Shown here in pieces: positions 34,870 through 46,057 of a stretch of 64,000 nt of DNA (the first letter of the stretch is position 1; every line of letters starts with the position of its first letter). This DNA comes from Adineta steineri. Lineage: Eukaryota > Rotifera > Eurotatoria > Adinetida > Adinetidae. A program made the position numbers and the translations under genes. The notes under the pieces are model-generated. The model saw nothing but the letters and a program-made list of their open reading frames with translations. It was not told the DNA's origin and ran no database searches. The stretch lies in contig CAJNOI010000107.1 in NCBI GenBank assembly GCA_905250115.1, positions 102,144-166,143 on the forward strand, in the 5' to 3' direction.

Positions 34870-36123
34870 TTAAATATTCTTTAGAATTTTATCTTTTACA
34901 AATTCAATACTTTTTTTCACACTTTCTATATGAGGATGAGTTGGAGGTAATCCACGCTGTACTATATCCAGAGCACGTTCATAACATGAGAGAGCTTTCG
35001 AATAGTCTTTCATATCACAATACACAGTGGCGATGTTGTTGTATGAAGCAGCCAATGAATGATGATTCGAAGGAAGAGTTTTTTGACAGATTTCAAGGTC
35101 TTTTTCATAGAACGAAAGTGCTTTTGAATATTCTCCCATGTTGCCATACACCAAACCGATATTATTGTAAGTAATAGCCAATGAAGGATGATTTGAAGAA
35201 AGAGTTTCTAATTTAATCTCAAGTGCTTTTTCGTAAAACGAAAGTGCTTTGGAATACTCTTCCATATTGTTATACACCAAGCCAATGTTGTTGTATGTAG
35301 TGGCTAATGAAGGATGATTTGAAGGAAATATTTTTAATTGGATTTCAAGGTCTTTTTCGTAAAATAAAAGTGCTTTTGAGTACTCTTCCATGTGGTCATA
35401 CGCACTACCGATGTTGTTGTATAAAGTAGCCAATTCAGAATGATTTAACGGGTGGATTTTTTCTCGAATTTCAAGTGCTTTTTCGTAAAACAAAAGTGCT
35501 TTTGAGTACTCTCCCATGTGATCATACACCAAACCAATGTTATTGTATGAAGTAGCCAAATCAGGATGATTTGACGGAAGAGTTTTTTGTTTAATTTCAA
35601 GTGCTTTTTCGTTAAATGAAAGTGCTTTTGAGTACTCTCCCATGTTATCATACACCAAACCGATGTTGCTATATGAAGTAGCCAAATCAGGATGATTTGA
35701 AGGAAGTATTTTCTCTAGAATTTCAAGTGCTTTTTCGTGAGATGAAACTGCTTTTGAGTATTCTCCCATGCTGTTATTCATTCGACCGATGTTGTTGTAT
35801 GAACTAGCTGAATCAGGATGATTTGAAGGAAGAGTTTTTTCGTTAATTTCAAGTGCTTTTTCGTAAACTGAAAGTGCTTTCGAATATGCTCCCACGTATG
35901 TATACACATTACCGATGTCGTTGTATGAAGTAACCAATGAAGGATGATTTAAAGGAAGTGTTTTTTCTCGAATTTCAAGTACTTTCTCGTAATAGCAAAT
36001 CGCTTTTTCATAATCACTTTGTTTCCAATGAATAATCCCAAGCTGATTATAATAAATTTCCTTTTCACCCTCATCAGATGTCTGTTCGAGTAAGGTGTTG
36101 TAAAATTCTTCAGCTTTATTAAA
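34870..36123 (-). CDS. TPR-repeat protein, 5' end lost at assembly gap
   Basis: The frame stays open from the stop at 34870 through an internal ATG at 35937 and on to the N-gap at 36124, so the true start is missing. The visible 417 codons hold nine or so 42-residue kinesin-light-chain-like TPRs (S-Y-N-N-I-G-L-V-Y ... M-G-E-Y-S-K-A-L ... Y-E-K-A-L-E-I). The part nearest the gap (F-N-K-A-E-E-F-Y, E-I-Y-Y-N-Q-L-G) matches the first TPR of the neighbouring ART-TPR gene. The missing 5' part may therefore encode an ADP-ribosyltransferase domain too; that is inference. The two genes look like a tandem paralogue pair on one strand. Confidence 0.85.
   Translation of the reverse strand, partial: FNKAEEFYNTLLEQTSDEGEKEIYYNQLGIIHWKQSDYEKAICYYEKVLEIREKTLPLNHPSLVTSYNDIGNVYTYVGAYSKALSVYEKALEINEKTLPSNHPDSASSYNNIGRMNNSMGEYSKAVSSHEKALEILEKILPSNHPDLATSYSNIGLVYDNMGEYSKALSFNEKALEIKQKTLPSNHPDLATSYNNIGLVYDHMGEYSKALLFYEKALEIREKIHPLNHSELATLYNNIGSAYDHMEEYSKALLFYEKDLEIQLKIFPSNHPSLATTYNNIGLVYNNMEEYSKALSFYEKALEIKLETLSSNHPSLAITYNNIGLVYGNMGEYSKALSFYEKDLEICQKTLPSNHHSLAASYNNIATVYCDMKDYSKALSCYERALDIVQRGLPPTHPHIESVKKSIEFVKDKILKNI
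34930..36060 (-). repeat. 126-bp tandem coding repeats (TPR array) in the truncated TPR gene
   Basis: Eight to nine 126-bp units, with blocks such as GAAAGTGCTTTTGAGTACTC and TCAAGTGCTTTTTCGT recurring nearly unchanged. Units are more alike at DNA level than those of the neighbouring ART-TPR gene, a pattern expected from recent unit duplication. Confidence 0.8.
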
Positions 36124-36133
36124 NNNNNNNNNN
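36124..36133. other. Assembly gap (10 N)
   Basis: Ten unresolved bases. Both flanking genes run into it with their 5' parts missing (minus-strand TPR gene on the left, plus-strand membrane protein on the right). The true missing length is therefore probably much more than ten bases, or the join is artificial. The TPR array just left of it is a likely cause of assembly failure. Confidence 0.95.
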
Positions 36134-36717
36134 TGTCAATTAAATTTATGTGAAATATATCATCTATGTTTTATTGGTGAAATTGGTCTCAAACTTCCAG
36201 CAACTAATATTCAATGTCATCCAATTCAAGTCATCGGTTCTAGTACAGTTTTATTTTCTATTTAACTTTAACAAAATTCTCATCATTTTATTTCTTTTTT
36301 TTTTTTGTTGAAGAAAGTGAATGTATCAAAGCTGCTAATCAATATAATTATAGTCAACCACATAATCGTCAATCTAATATAACAAAACCAATCGAAATGA
36401 AATCATCTGTAGAATCACAATCTCCAAAATGGCTTTCAATTTTTCTCGCTCATCTTGCTTTTCTTTTCGTTGGTATTATTGCATATTGTAGTTGTAAACA
36501 AATGTTATTATTATTTTATAATCGTTCATTTCGTAAGTGTTCGAGTAGAAAACGAAGTCGAACAATGAGTGAATCCTCACCAGTTGTTGTACGACATAGC
36601 ATAAAATCAACGGAACCATTATTACATAAACATGAAAATATTCCATCAAAAAAAGAAAAATATCGAACACAACATTTACGATTAGGATCAGTTGATCATC
36701 CAAATAAACAAATTTAA
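36134..36717 (+). CDS. 3' part of a single-pass membrane protein gene
   Basis: Two exons after the gap: 36134-36236 (open to the gap) and 36314-36717. The first encodes a Cys-containing stretch (C-Q-L-N-L-C-E-I-Y-H-L-C-F ... I-Q-C-H-P). The second gives an Asn/Ser/Gln-rich stalk, a transmembrane helix (about 36426-36490, W-L-S-I-F-L-A-H-L-A-F-L-F-V-G-I-I-A-Y), then a Lys/Arg/Ser-rich cytosolic tail of about 75 residues. The layout is that of a type I receptor-like protein, but the family cannot be named without the missing N-terminal part. The intron donor GTTCTA is non-consensus after the GT. Confidence 0.65.
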
Positions 36718-37711
36718 ATATTTTAAGCATTGTAAAACTATACTCGAATAAATAATGTATGAAAATATTGACTCTTACTGTTAAAAAGAACTAAAGAAAT
36801 GTCATATGATCAGCGATTAGAACAAATTATAAATTAACTAACTTCTCAACAGTTCATTCGATAATGTAAAACGACAATAGGTCAAGTGTTCTCTTTATTT
36901 TAGTTCATTCCTCACTATTTACAAATCATATTGTATTACGTCAGTCATACATATACAAATGTGGTAGATGTAAAGTATTATATTTTTCATAATAATCTAT
37001 TAGTAAGTTCATCGACAATATTGCAACGAACATTTTCTTTTGATTAGAAATGTTGTAATTTACATTTTTAGTTATGATATTCAATAATTGATTTTTTTTT
37101 AATTAAAAGTTACATTATATGAATGACACATATCTTACGAAGCACGTCTAATTTTTATGAACTATTTAGTTTTATTTCTCTATAAATTTTCTTTTCAAAA
37201 CGTCGATTGTAGCGTTATTATATAACTATCACCAATCAAGTGACAGTATCAGAAGTATTTTATAACAAGTAACTTTGAATTCTTTTTCACTTTGTCCATC
37301 ATACATATATATACCAAAGAAAAATCGTCTATTTGTTATATTGATTCTTTTAAATGGCACGTATTTAATTTTCCCTTTCGATATCATAGATACGATTATG
37401 TGCAATTCTTTTAAGAATTATTAGCTGAATCTATGTCATTTTTATTCTTTTCTTTCCTCAATTCTCACTTTCTTTTTTTATATTCCGACATACAAACATC
37501 TTTCTCTTACTTGTGATTCAATCCTCTTCTTTTTTTTCAAGGATGGACGGGCACATTGTCAGTCTCGACAACATTAAACGTTTTCTTTTCCTTACTAGAA
37601 ATAGTATTTTTCTTTGCACATTCTTCTTCCTTTTTTTTGCCATTAAAAAAGAAGAGAATAGGCATTCAAAAGTTGATTGATAAATAAAGAAAAATTGAGG
37701 AAAACAGTATT
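36718..37711. other. Intergenic region before the dynein light chain gene
   Basis: AT-rich, with pyrimidine runs near 37440-37640 and no supported ORF. The dynein light chain promoter should lie at its right end; no core element is identifiable. Confidence 0.5.
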
Positions 37712-38674
37712 ATGAACGACGAATTGCTATCAATGGATAATTGTGTATTATTATCGCGTGATCCTCTACTTATGACAAGGTAAGACCATGATTCAATGAA
37801 TGAACTATTAATTAAACAGTTATATTTTTTTGTTCATTATTCTCGATTTTAAACACAATACGTAAAAAACAGAAAGATTAGAATCGTAATTACAGGATCG
37901 ATAGTATTATTCAATTATATTATAAAGTCTGAATTAAATAGAGAACTGATTAGAAATTCTCTTTCTTTTTATATTTGTAAAAAACATTTATAATATATTC
38001 TCGACTTTTTTCTTCTTCTCCTGTGTGTAAAACCTCGTCTGACTACATACTTATTTATAGTACTCGACATATTTTACTTGCAAGTATACTCATATCTTTT
38101 ATGATACCTATCTTTTTATTTTCCTGTGTCAATATAATAGAAACGAGAGAAAAAAAACTGCATTCAGAAAGATAAGCATAATTTCGTCATTTTTCTTTTA
38201 ACTTCATTCTTTTATAGATCAATGGACGTCGCAAACGATTCATCATTTGATATTGATCAAGTATCAAATATTGTTGAACAAGCAGTTGAACGAGTTATTG
38301 GTGCTAATTCATATCAACAGAACAAAATTAATCGTTGGACTGTCGATGTTGTTGATCAAACTTTGACTGATTTAACTGGTTTACAAAAACCATTTAAATA
38401 TATTGTTCAAGCAGTAAGTTATTCTATTATATTGAATACCAACTGCTTATTATTATATTTTAAATAGGTGATAATGCAAAAAAATGGAGCAGGTTTACAT
38501 ACAGCCAGTTCTTGCTATTGGAATAATACAACTGATGGTAGTTGTACAGTTCGGTAAAACAAAAATTATGATTTGTTCATAAAATATTTATTTTATTTTA
38601 TTTTATTTATTTTTTCTAGTTGGGAAAATAAACATGTTTATGCCATTGTTTCCGTTTTTGGTTTATCTACTTAA
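37712..38674 (+). CDS. Tctex-type dynein light chain
   Basis: Exons 38218-38413, 38468-38553 and 38620-38674 encode the complete conserved protein. From ATG 38222 the product is 110 residues (113 in human DYNLT1). Diagnostic stretches: I-V-E-Q-A-V-E-R-V-I-G, N-K-I-N-R-W-T-V-D-V-V-D-Q-T-L, P-F-K-Y-I-V, M-Q-K-N-G-A-G-L-H-T-A-S-S-C-Y-W, and the last strand V-Y-A-I-V-S-V-F-G. It forms the dimer that binds dynein intermediate chains and cargo in cytoplasmic or axonemal dynein. An upstream exon, 37712-37779, has an ATG in frame through the splice and would add 24 residues (134 in total). The family normally starts at the position of 38222, so that exon may be leader. AATAAA overlaps the stop codon by one base (38674-38679). 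Confidence 0.93.
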
Positions 38675-38843
38675 ATAAACATATATATCGTATTTTTTAT
38701 CCATGGATTTTAGTCTTCTCTTTTTTTCCTTTATCTAATAAACCAAATCGAATAATTTAATGTTTATGGATATGTGATCGTGAATGTTTTTTCTTTTTTG
38801 TCCTATGAAATAAATATTTTTAATTTGTAGAAAGATAATAAAT

Positions 38844-40158
38844 ATGTGTGGTCGTTTTGCTTGTGGTTTATCTCCTGATGTTGTACGTCGTCTTTCGACT
38901 TACATGCATTCTCAAACAAATGAAAAAATTATACCACCATTTATTGATTTAATGCCATTAACACGATCTTTTCGACCAAATTGGAATTTATCTCCAACTT
39001 CTACTTGGTATAAATGAATTTATTTCTTAAATAAAATATTTTTTTTTCGAAATTTAGTCTTTGTTTAATTTCGGCCAAACATCTAGATGAAACCGAGGAT
39101 TCATCAACAAGAGCTCTCTGTTCAATGCGTTGGTCTCTTGTTCCACATTATTTTAAAGGCAATATATCGGAATTTAAACCAGTTTTAAATAATTGTCGAT
39201 CAGAAACTATTGATGAAAAACCTACATTTAAACGACCATTAAGAAATGGTCAACGATGTGTTGTGCTTGCTGAAGGGTAATTTGTTTATTTACTTTACAA
39301 AAAAAAATAACATTTCCATCTATTAGATTCTTCGAATGGAAGAAGAATGTATCAAAAATGCCTTATTTCATCTATCAATCACAACCATTTCTTAATGAAA
39401 AACGTTATCCAAATATTAATGTTGACAAAGTTCTTGAAAATAATGAAAATAAATTACCATTGTTGGCTATGGCTGGTCTTTTTGATATTAACCGAAATTG
39501 CGAAGTATAGATATATATATTTAAAAATATGTCAATTAATTATTTTCTTATTAAAATAGAATGAACCATTATATTCATGTACAATATGTACAGTCAATGC
39601 TAGTGAACCAATGCAAACTGTACATGTTCGAATGCCGGTAAGTTAAAAAAAATATTTTAAATCTTAGCTTTTAAAAAATAATCTACAGGCTATTCTATCA
39701 AGTCAACAAGAAATCGATGAATGGCTTGATTTTGGTCGATATAAAACTGAAGAAGTAAATACTCAGTTTTTCAATAAGAAAATAAAATTTAATTTTTTTC
39801 AGGTTATTCCATTACTTGTGCCACATGATGATATTCAAATGTATCGAGTAACACCAAATGTAGGTTCAACAAGAGTAAATAATATGCATAATATTCGACC
39901 GATGAATATCGATAAAGAAAAGTAAGAAATTAATTTATTGTAAAATTAATTAATTTATTCAATTGTAGTAAAACATTATCAAACAATTTGAATACACTTG
40001 ATTCATTTGTAATTAAAAAAGCACCAAGTAAATATTTTGATGATCATGTATTAAAAGATGAAAGTAATAAACCATTATCTCATAAACGTACACAAGGAGC
40101 AATTGATGATTATATGTATAAAGAATCGAAACCATCTGTAAAACGATTTAAAAAATAG
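38844..40158 (+). CDS. HMCES: HMCES-like abasic-site DNA-protein crosslinking protein (SRAP domain)
   Basis: Seven exons (38844-39007, 39058-39276, 39327-39504, 39560-39637, 39689-39754, 39803-39921, 39969-40158) total 1014 nt, 337 residues. The start M-C-G-R-F gives the catalytic Cys2. M-R-W-S-L-V-P, N-C-R-S-E-T (conserved Asn), V-V-L-A-E-G-F-F-E-W (catalytic Glu), L-T/A-M-A-G-L-F-D and V-H-V-R-M-P (catalytic His) all fit. W-L-D-F-G and the V-N-N segment follow as in human HMCES. In animals the protein traps abasic sites in single-stranded DNA at replication forks through a thiazolidine bond to Cys2. The C-terminus has Q-G-A-I-D-D-Y-M, a weak PCNA-box-like motif. The gene starts only 169 bp after the dynein light chain stop on the same strand. 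Confidence 0.95.
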
Positions 40159-43097
40159 ATCTTTCTCTTTTTTTTATTTTTTTATTTTATTTACGTTTTA
40201 TTTTATTGTAAAGTATTTATCAGATACTACATTTTTGTCAGATGAAAATACTTTAATTATCTAGTCAAGATGAAAAAGTAACCTTTTTTATGATGTATTT
40301 TTTCATTGAAACACACAATGTTATCTTAGATGTTATTTTCTTGTTTTTTTATTACATAAATACATTCTCGATTGTATGAATACTTTGTATGCGTTATTTA
40401 TATCTCGAAAAGAATACAACAACAAAAAACCAAGTATTTTATTATGACGGCATTCTTTCTCTTTCTCTCTAATCAATTATTCAATTCCATATGAAATATG
40501 TATATACACAAGTCTAAAAAGTACCGAAACTTCTTTTTATAATAATCTTTCCTCAAATCAATTTATTAAGAAATTTCTTGTTGTCGTTTTCAGTTAGTAA
40601 CTGTCATCGATGTAATAGTGGTCATGTAACAAGTGTCGCTGCACTAAATCAAAACAATAATAGAAATCTTGCTACTAGATAAAAACAATATTATTCGAAT
40701 ATTTCAGACGCTAGACTTTTTTTTTCAAATTCATTCTTACCTTTTAATCTTACTTAAAACATCTTCTGTTTATCTTTGAATTTGTTTAGCACTTTTACAA
40801 TGTTTACTGATCAAAATGATTTACTGCATTGGAAAGCTCGGTTACGAAACGATTTCTAAGGAAAATTGATGGTGCTCTATAGAAAAATACTTTCCAGCTG
40901 ATTATTGATCGACAAGCAGATGGTTGAGAACATGTATTGCCTTGTGCATCTTCCTTTGTTTTATCAATCTGTGGCCTATGTTCGAAACTTCAACGTTTCT
41001 ATTCTTTACGAAAGAGGTTACAATAAAAATTGTTGTTGGATATAGCAAGAATTATTCAATTTCTAATTAATTTTCTTTTGTTTCAAAATTCAAGATACAC
41101 GAAAACGAACAAAAAAAGTAAAAAAACAAAATCAAGTTCATTCAGCGTGCCTCATTGAAGTCAACATAAAAACCATGTTTATTGAGTATGCACTATCGAT
41201 GTCAACATAAGGATAGTGGGCGATGTGGGGTTATAATCGGTGCTAATTAATTCTCGAAAACTAATATATTCATGGGAATTGATTGATTAAATGATCGGGC
41301 CAAAACTTCGCTTACTAATATATTCATTAATCACATTTTTTGACAATGGTATTTGTGTGCCGTTTGCTGATATAATTAAGAATAGAATTGGTGGAGTTAG
41401 TCGTGGCTTGCTGATATGTAGTTCTTCGTTTAGTAATAAAGTTTTGTTAAATTCCCAGCATCGATATCTTTCCCATCAGAGTATGAACGAAACATAATTA
41501 ACTTCGGTGTACTTTTTTGTATACCACTGGCATCATTATTAATTATTCGCCTCATATTTATTCCATGTGTGATCTCATGAGCTAAAACCACGGATAAAAA
41601 AATTATTCCAGTAGATTTACAAATCACGTCGAGATTATCTATATCACATAAAAATAAAAAGAAGTTACTCAACAAATAACTAGCTAGAAGAGATTAATCA
41701 TTTTCCTATGAATAATCACTTTAGAGAAAGGTAATACAGTTCTTTTACCTTGCTTTTATCGATTAACATCGAATATTTGTTGATTCAAAAATATGGTCGA
41801 GACGTTACCGACTATCTTTGCTGCAGCACATTCTTCATTGAAGTTAAACATCTTCTCTGCTAGACCATCTACACGGAATTCAGCATTTATTGGGAATTTT
41901 AATTATGTTGGATGCGGAATACTGATTTCAAAAGTTGAGATTAGGTTACCCAGGTCGAGCAATCCAGCACGGAAACGACTGGTTCCGTGGTATTCCGGAG
42001 ATTTCATGGAATCTTGCTTCAAGAACCATCTTTCTGGGTACTTAATGTTGTGCATACATCGCCTAAATCATGATTGTTTGTCGGTGAAGCACATAGCAGT
42101 TCTAAACGCCTTGATGTTGTTATTGATGTCGTTAACTGATCGTACACACCATTAAAAATATTATACCAAATATATATTATTCGTAAGTGATCACGACAGA
42201 GAATATCAATCAGCAGTAGTCGAGCTTCATCAATCCATTTCCTCAGTCGATTTCGATCATTAGTTGCGAATAATCTATCAATATTGATGCGTTGAAATTC
42301 AAATGTAAATTCAGAAAACTCATTAGTTGAAGACAATGACATTCTCTGTCTATATTCACAGACAAATCGTTAATAAACTGATCATAAATAGATATAGATA
42401 GAAAAAAGAAAAGGTATATCAGTTCAATTGATGAACATAATCACTTAGATAACGTTATCAGAGATATGTTGTCAATCGATAGAAGTAAGCGCTGTATGAC
42501 ATAGAATTAGAGGTGAATATCGATCGCGCATTATGTAATCGGTTTGACGAAAATACATGACGGATTTGATAAAATATCCGCTGGAATATAAACCGCATCT
42601 ATGAATGATTGATGAAGAGTATTGAATAAGATCAATCGAACTTGATTGATAAGTTATGAAAGAAATTTTGTCTGAAAAGGGTACTCACATATTTGTTATC
42701 CATTAAGATGATTATTTAGGAAACAAGGAACGCTCGTCTTGGGACCTGCTCAGCTCTTTTTCGTAGAAACGATGTGTCTTAACTATCAGTAAACTGTTTA
42801 ATCAAACAATTTCAAAAAAACGACTTCGGATTGAAGTTCCTCGACCTCGATTACCTTTTAGTCAACTTCGATAGAAAAAAATTCCTTTTATATCATTAAC
42901 TAAGTCTTGGACCAATCAGTGAAGTGCAGATATACAAGCAATCAAGCAAGACACAGCAAACAATTTATTTCTGCTAGACTTCTCTACGAGAAAGAGAATA
43001 AATTGTAATCGATTATAATCTACAAAATGCACTAGTCAGTTTGGTTGACTAAAAATAAATCTATTTTATAGAGAAAAAAAAACAATTAATGGTACAT
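40159..43097. other. Intergenic region holding a decayed gene
   Basis: About 2.9 kb. The part 41430-42342 contains the broken minus-strand coding pieces listed separately. Elsewhere nothing is recognised; the plus-strand frames at 41291-41497 and 41793-42155 are shadows of those pieces. Confidence 0.5.
41430..42342 (-). pseudogene. Broken HExxH metallopeptidase-like sequence
   Basis: Minus-strand coding-like pieces occur in order: 42342-42019 (107 codons, soluble, with R-K-W-I-D-E-A-R-L-L-L-I-D-I-L and R-R-L-E-L-L-C), then a different frame near 41895-41770 (A-E-F-R-V-D-G-L-A-E and E-E-C-A-A-A-K-I-V-G-N-V), then 41675-41430 with V-V-L-A-H-E-I-T-H-G-I. The last contains HExxH with hydrophobic flanks, a zincin zinc-binding helix. 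Stops and a frame change between the first two pieces mean no intact product by simple reading. Cysteine spacing before HExxH hints at an M35-like enzyme, but M13 and M4 were not excluded. Short introns could rescue part of it, yet I could not find phase-matching sites between 42019 and 41900. Confidence 0.4.
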
Positions 43098-45264
43098 TCA
43101 GAATAAACCATCTTTAGATTTTTGTGCTAATTTATTTGATGATACTGTAGTTGTTTGAAGATGATTATTATCATTAAGTAACGATTGTTCAACATTCGAG
43201 GAATGATCATTATCTATTAAGTCTAGTCTTGCTTTACGACAACCAACTAAATGACATATTAAACCAGCAATAAATATAATGGCAAACATAATAGCAATAC
43301 CAAATAAAGTTAATGCCCAAACAGGCATAAAACCATGAAAGAATTTATCTTCATCACGATTATTTGTATTTACTTCACGATTAATCATATGCATTGATTG
43401 GCAACTATTTTTTGATTGATAATGAAAAATTTTCTCATATGACTCATTTAAATGTGTTTGATAATGAGAAATGAATGTACCTAAAAGAAAGAAATGAATC
43501 GCATGTGTTTATTGAATTATTTTATATAATACAATGAATTTCTTGAATGATTTCCATTGTACATATTGTCGAATAAATATCTCCAAGTAATTGTCCGCGT
43601 ATATTTCCTGAAATTAAACGATTATACACATCATTATTAAATCCTGGAAAAGCCCATTCATTGGCATTTTGTTCCAATAAATCATTTAATTTATTTTCTT
43701 CAATATCACTTGTACAATTCATTGGATTAATTATAACATGAACAATAGCATCAAAATCTGTTGATATACGTATTTGATGAAGAAGATACAGATGAATTTG
43801 AGATTTTATTGAATTCGATAAAAGATAACTAATATAACGTAATGGTTGATAAAGTTCAGTATTTGATGATGAATTTAGTTGAGTAATAGTTAAAAATGGT
43901 GGATTAATATTCATTGTTATATTACCAAGATATTTTTTATTATCATCTATATATAATTTTGTTTGAAATGATGATATATTTCCATTAATTAAATTATTTA
44001 ACGATAATTGATATGATTCAATTGTCCAATATTTATTTCTTTTAGTTAGACTTGTTGATAATAATGTTGAATTACTTATTCGTGCTAGAAAAACAAGTTG
44101 ATAATCTATTAAAGTATGAAACATTGGTTTGTATGATATCCATACATAATCTAGTCTATCAAGTGGTATTAATATAAATTTATGATTTGAGATATATTTA
44201 TTCGCTGGTAATAATGGTAATTCTGATGGTTTTGGATCAATAATAAATGCATCATAATATGCTCTATGTCGTTTATGAAATCCATTTTTCCATTGATATT
44301 GTAATTCATAATTCAATTGTTCTAATTGTTCTAATGACATATTTAATTCACGTTCATTTGGTTGATATGTAGATCCAATTGGATAATCAATTTGATTTGT
44401 TTTTGTTATTTCAATATGAGTACCAAGAATACCAGTAAGATTCAAATGATTTGATTTAATAAAATTTGTTAAACGTAATATTGATTGAACATTAGCAGTA
44501 AAATTTGAAATATATAAACGTCCTGGATAAAATGAATCACCTGTTAATAATAAACCAGTAATACAATCATAAAAAGCAATCGATGATTTTTCATGTCCAG
44601 GAATAGGTATAATAGCTAAATGACGTTGATTACTCAGTTTATATCTACTTATAGAATGTGGCCAGTTCTTTAATCGAAAAAATCGACTAACATCATCAAC
44701 AGTTGTACCAACTACAATAGTAAATGGTTTCGATTGAAATTGTTTATCTCCAGCTGTATGATCATCATGATTATGTGTATGTGCAACAATTAATTTTATA
44801 TCTTTACGTTGTTTTTTCTGTTTAATACACCATTGTAAAATAATATTTTCAACATGTTGTTGAATTGGAAATGATGTAGATGATACTGTTGCACCACTAT
44901 CAATTAATAATACTGTATTATTACCGAAAAGAAGATACATAAATGGTGCTTCATAATTAATACATTTATTTTCTCGAAGAATAAATGTATCATTATCTAT
45001 AGGATATATATCTAAATCAGGTTGTTGTTGAGCATCTTTACTAAAACAATTAATTGATCCGTGTAACCAATTTGTTGGTATTTTTATTGAACGATTAAAT
45101 AAACTATTATTAGGACAATCAAATCGAGCGTTTATACCGACAATTGTTATGAATAAGAAGAAAAATTGCATAGTTCTTTCTTTTTTATCGTTATAAATGA
45201 ATAAAAAAATGAATAGTAACAATAGTAGCCTAGATTGATTATCGTCATCTGTGTAGATTCTCAT
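43098..45264 (-). CDS. Membrane-anchored metallo-beta-lactamase-fold protein
   Basis: Two exons, 45264-43533 and 43480-43098, joined in phase across a 52-bp intron. ATG 45264 gives 704 residues. ATG 45171 (M-Q-F-F-F-L-F-I-T-I-V-G) gives 673 with a clean signal peptide and is preferred. N-terminal half: MBL fold with the H-N-H-D-D-H metal motif (coding 44775-44758), preceded by L-L-I-D-S-G, then P-G-H-E-K-S-S, L-L-T-G-D-S-F and a G-T-H-I-E metal-loop. The second half is Asn/Ser-rich with no recognised domain. A transmembrane helix (about 43340-43260) and a short acidic/polar cytosolic tail end the protein. The MBL domain would face outside the cell or the lumen. The hydrolytic substrate is unknown; lactonase, esterase and phosphodiesterase activities all occur in the fold. 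Confidence 0.88.
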
Positions 45265-46057
45265 AAAATATTTGAAGTAGGTAATTATTCTCTTTTCTAT
45301 TCTGATTTTATTTGTTAGACTATCAAAAAAAAAGACGAATGATTATAATAGGAAATAGAACAACTGATATGAATTAATTTTTTAATTTTTAGCGTAAATA
45401 TCACTAATTTGAACAAAATTGGCGATAACTATTCATGTGCACTTTGCTAGATTCCGAAGAATTCTTTTCATCTTTTTTTGTTGCTGATGACTATATTAAT
45501 GCTCTCAAATAAAAAGAGAAGAACAAGTGAAGTTTATTCTTTTTTTTCACCATTTTATTTGTCGTAAAACTTATAAATAATTGTTTAGATCGAATGTTGC
45601 TTACTCTCGTTCAGTAGATGAAGGACGACAAATGTATACAAAAAATTTTATCGATAACAAATGTGTAATTTTAATTAATTGTCTACTTTGAGAAAATAAT
45701 TTTGTAGATACAAGTAAGATATATGAATGAACTATCACATTAGAATTAAGAGTCTAAAAATACTACCGATTTTGTATTTTAATAATTAGTTTCTATTTTT
45801 TTCTCTAATGTCTGATAGAATTGCTCTTTTTTTTTGTAACTCAAAACCGATGTGCAACTGTTAACAAGAGTTTGTCTAATAAACAACCTACGCGCTATGA
45901 AAACAAAGAATATATTCTTATGAATGTAAGAATTCCAGAGTGTTATATTTTTCGGTTGAATCTTTACATGTATTATTTGGTAAGATTATTATAATTTTCT
46001 TAACTAAATTTGAATCTGCATTGTCTCCTTGCTAAAGTCTATATCATTTTTAGAACG
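45265..46057. promoter_or_regulatory. Divergent intergenic region with a 5' UTR intron
   Basis: It separates the minus-strand MBL-fold gene from the plus-strand gene at 46058. Within it, TTG|GTAAGA (45980) and ATTTTTAG (46046-46053) form a good GT-AG pair ending four bases before ATG 46058, so a 5' UTR intron is likely. No TATA box or known factor site is evident. Confidence 0.4.

Noticed and set aside
40100-40130. PCNA-interacting box at the HMCES C-terminus
   Set aside because: Q-G-A-I-D-D-Y-M has one aromatic where two are expected; mentioned as weak, not called as a site.
41430-41675. M13 neprilysin assignment for the H-E-I-T-H segment
   Set aside because: The motif matches, but the neighbouring NAFY and C-W-C features of M13 are absent and the piece order does not fit; kept only as a generic HExxH relic.
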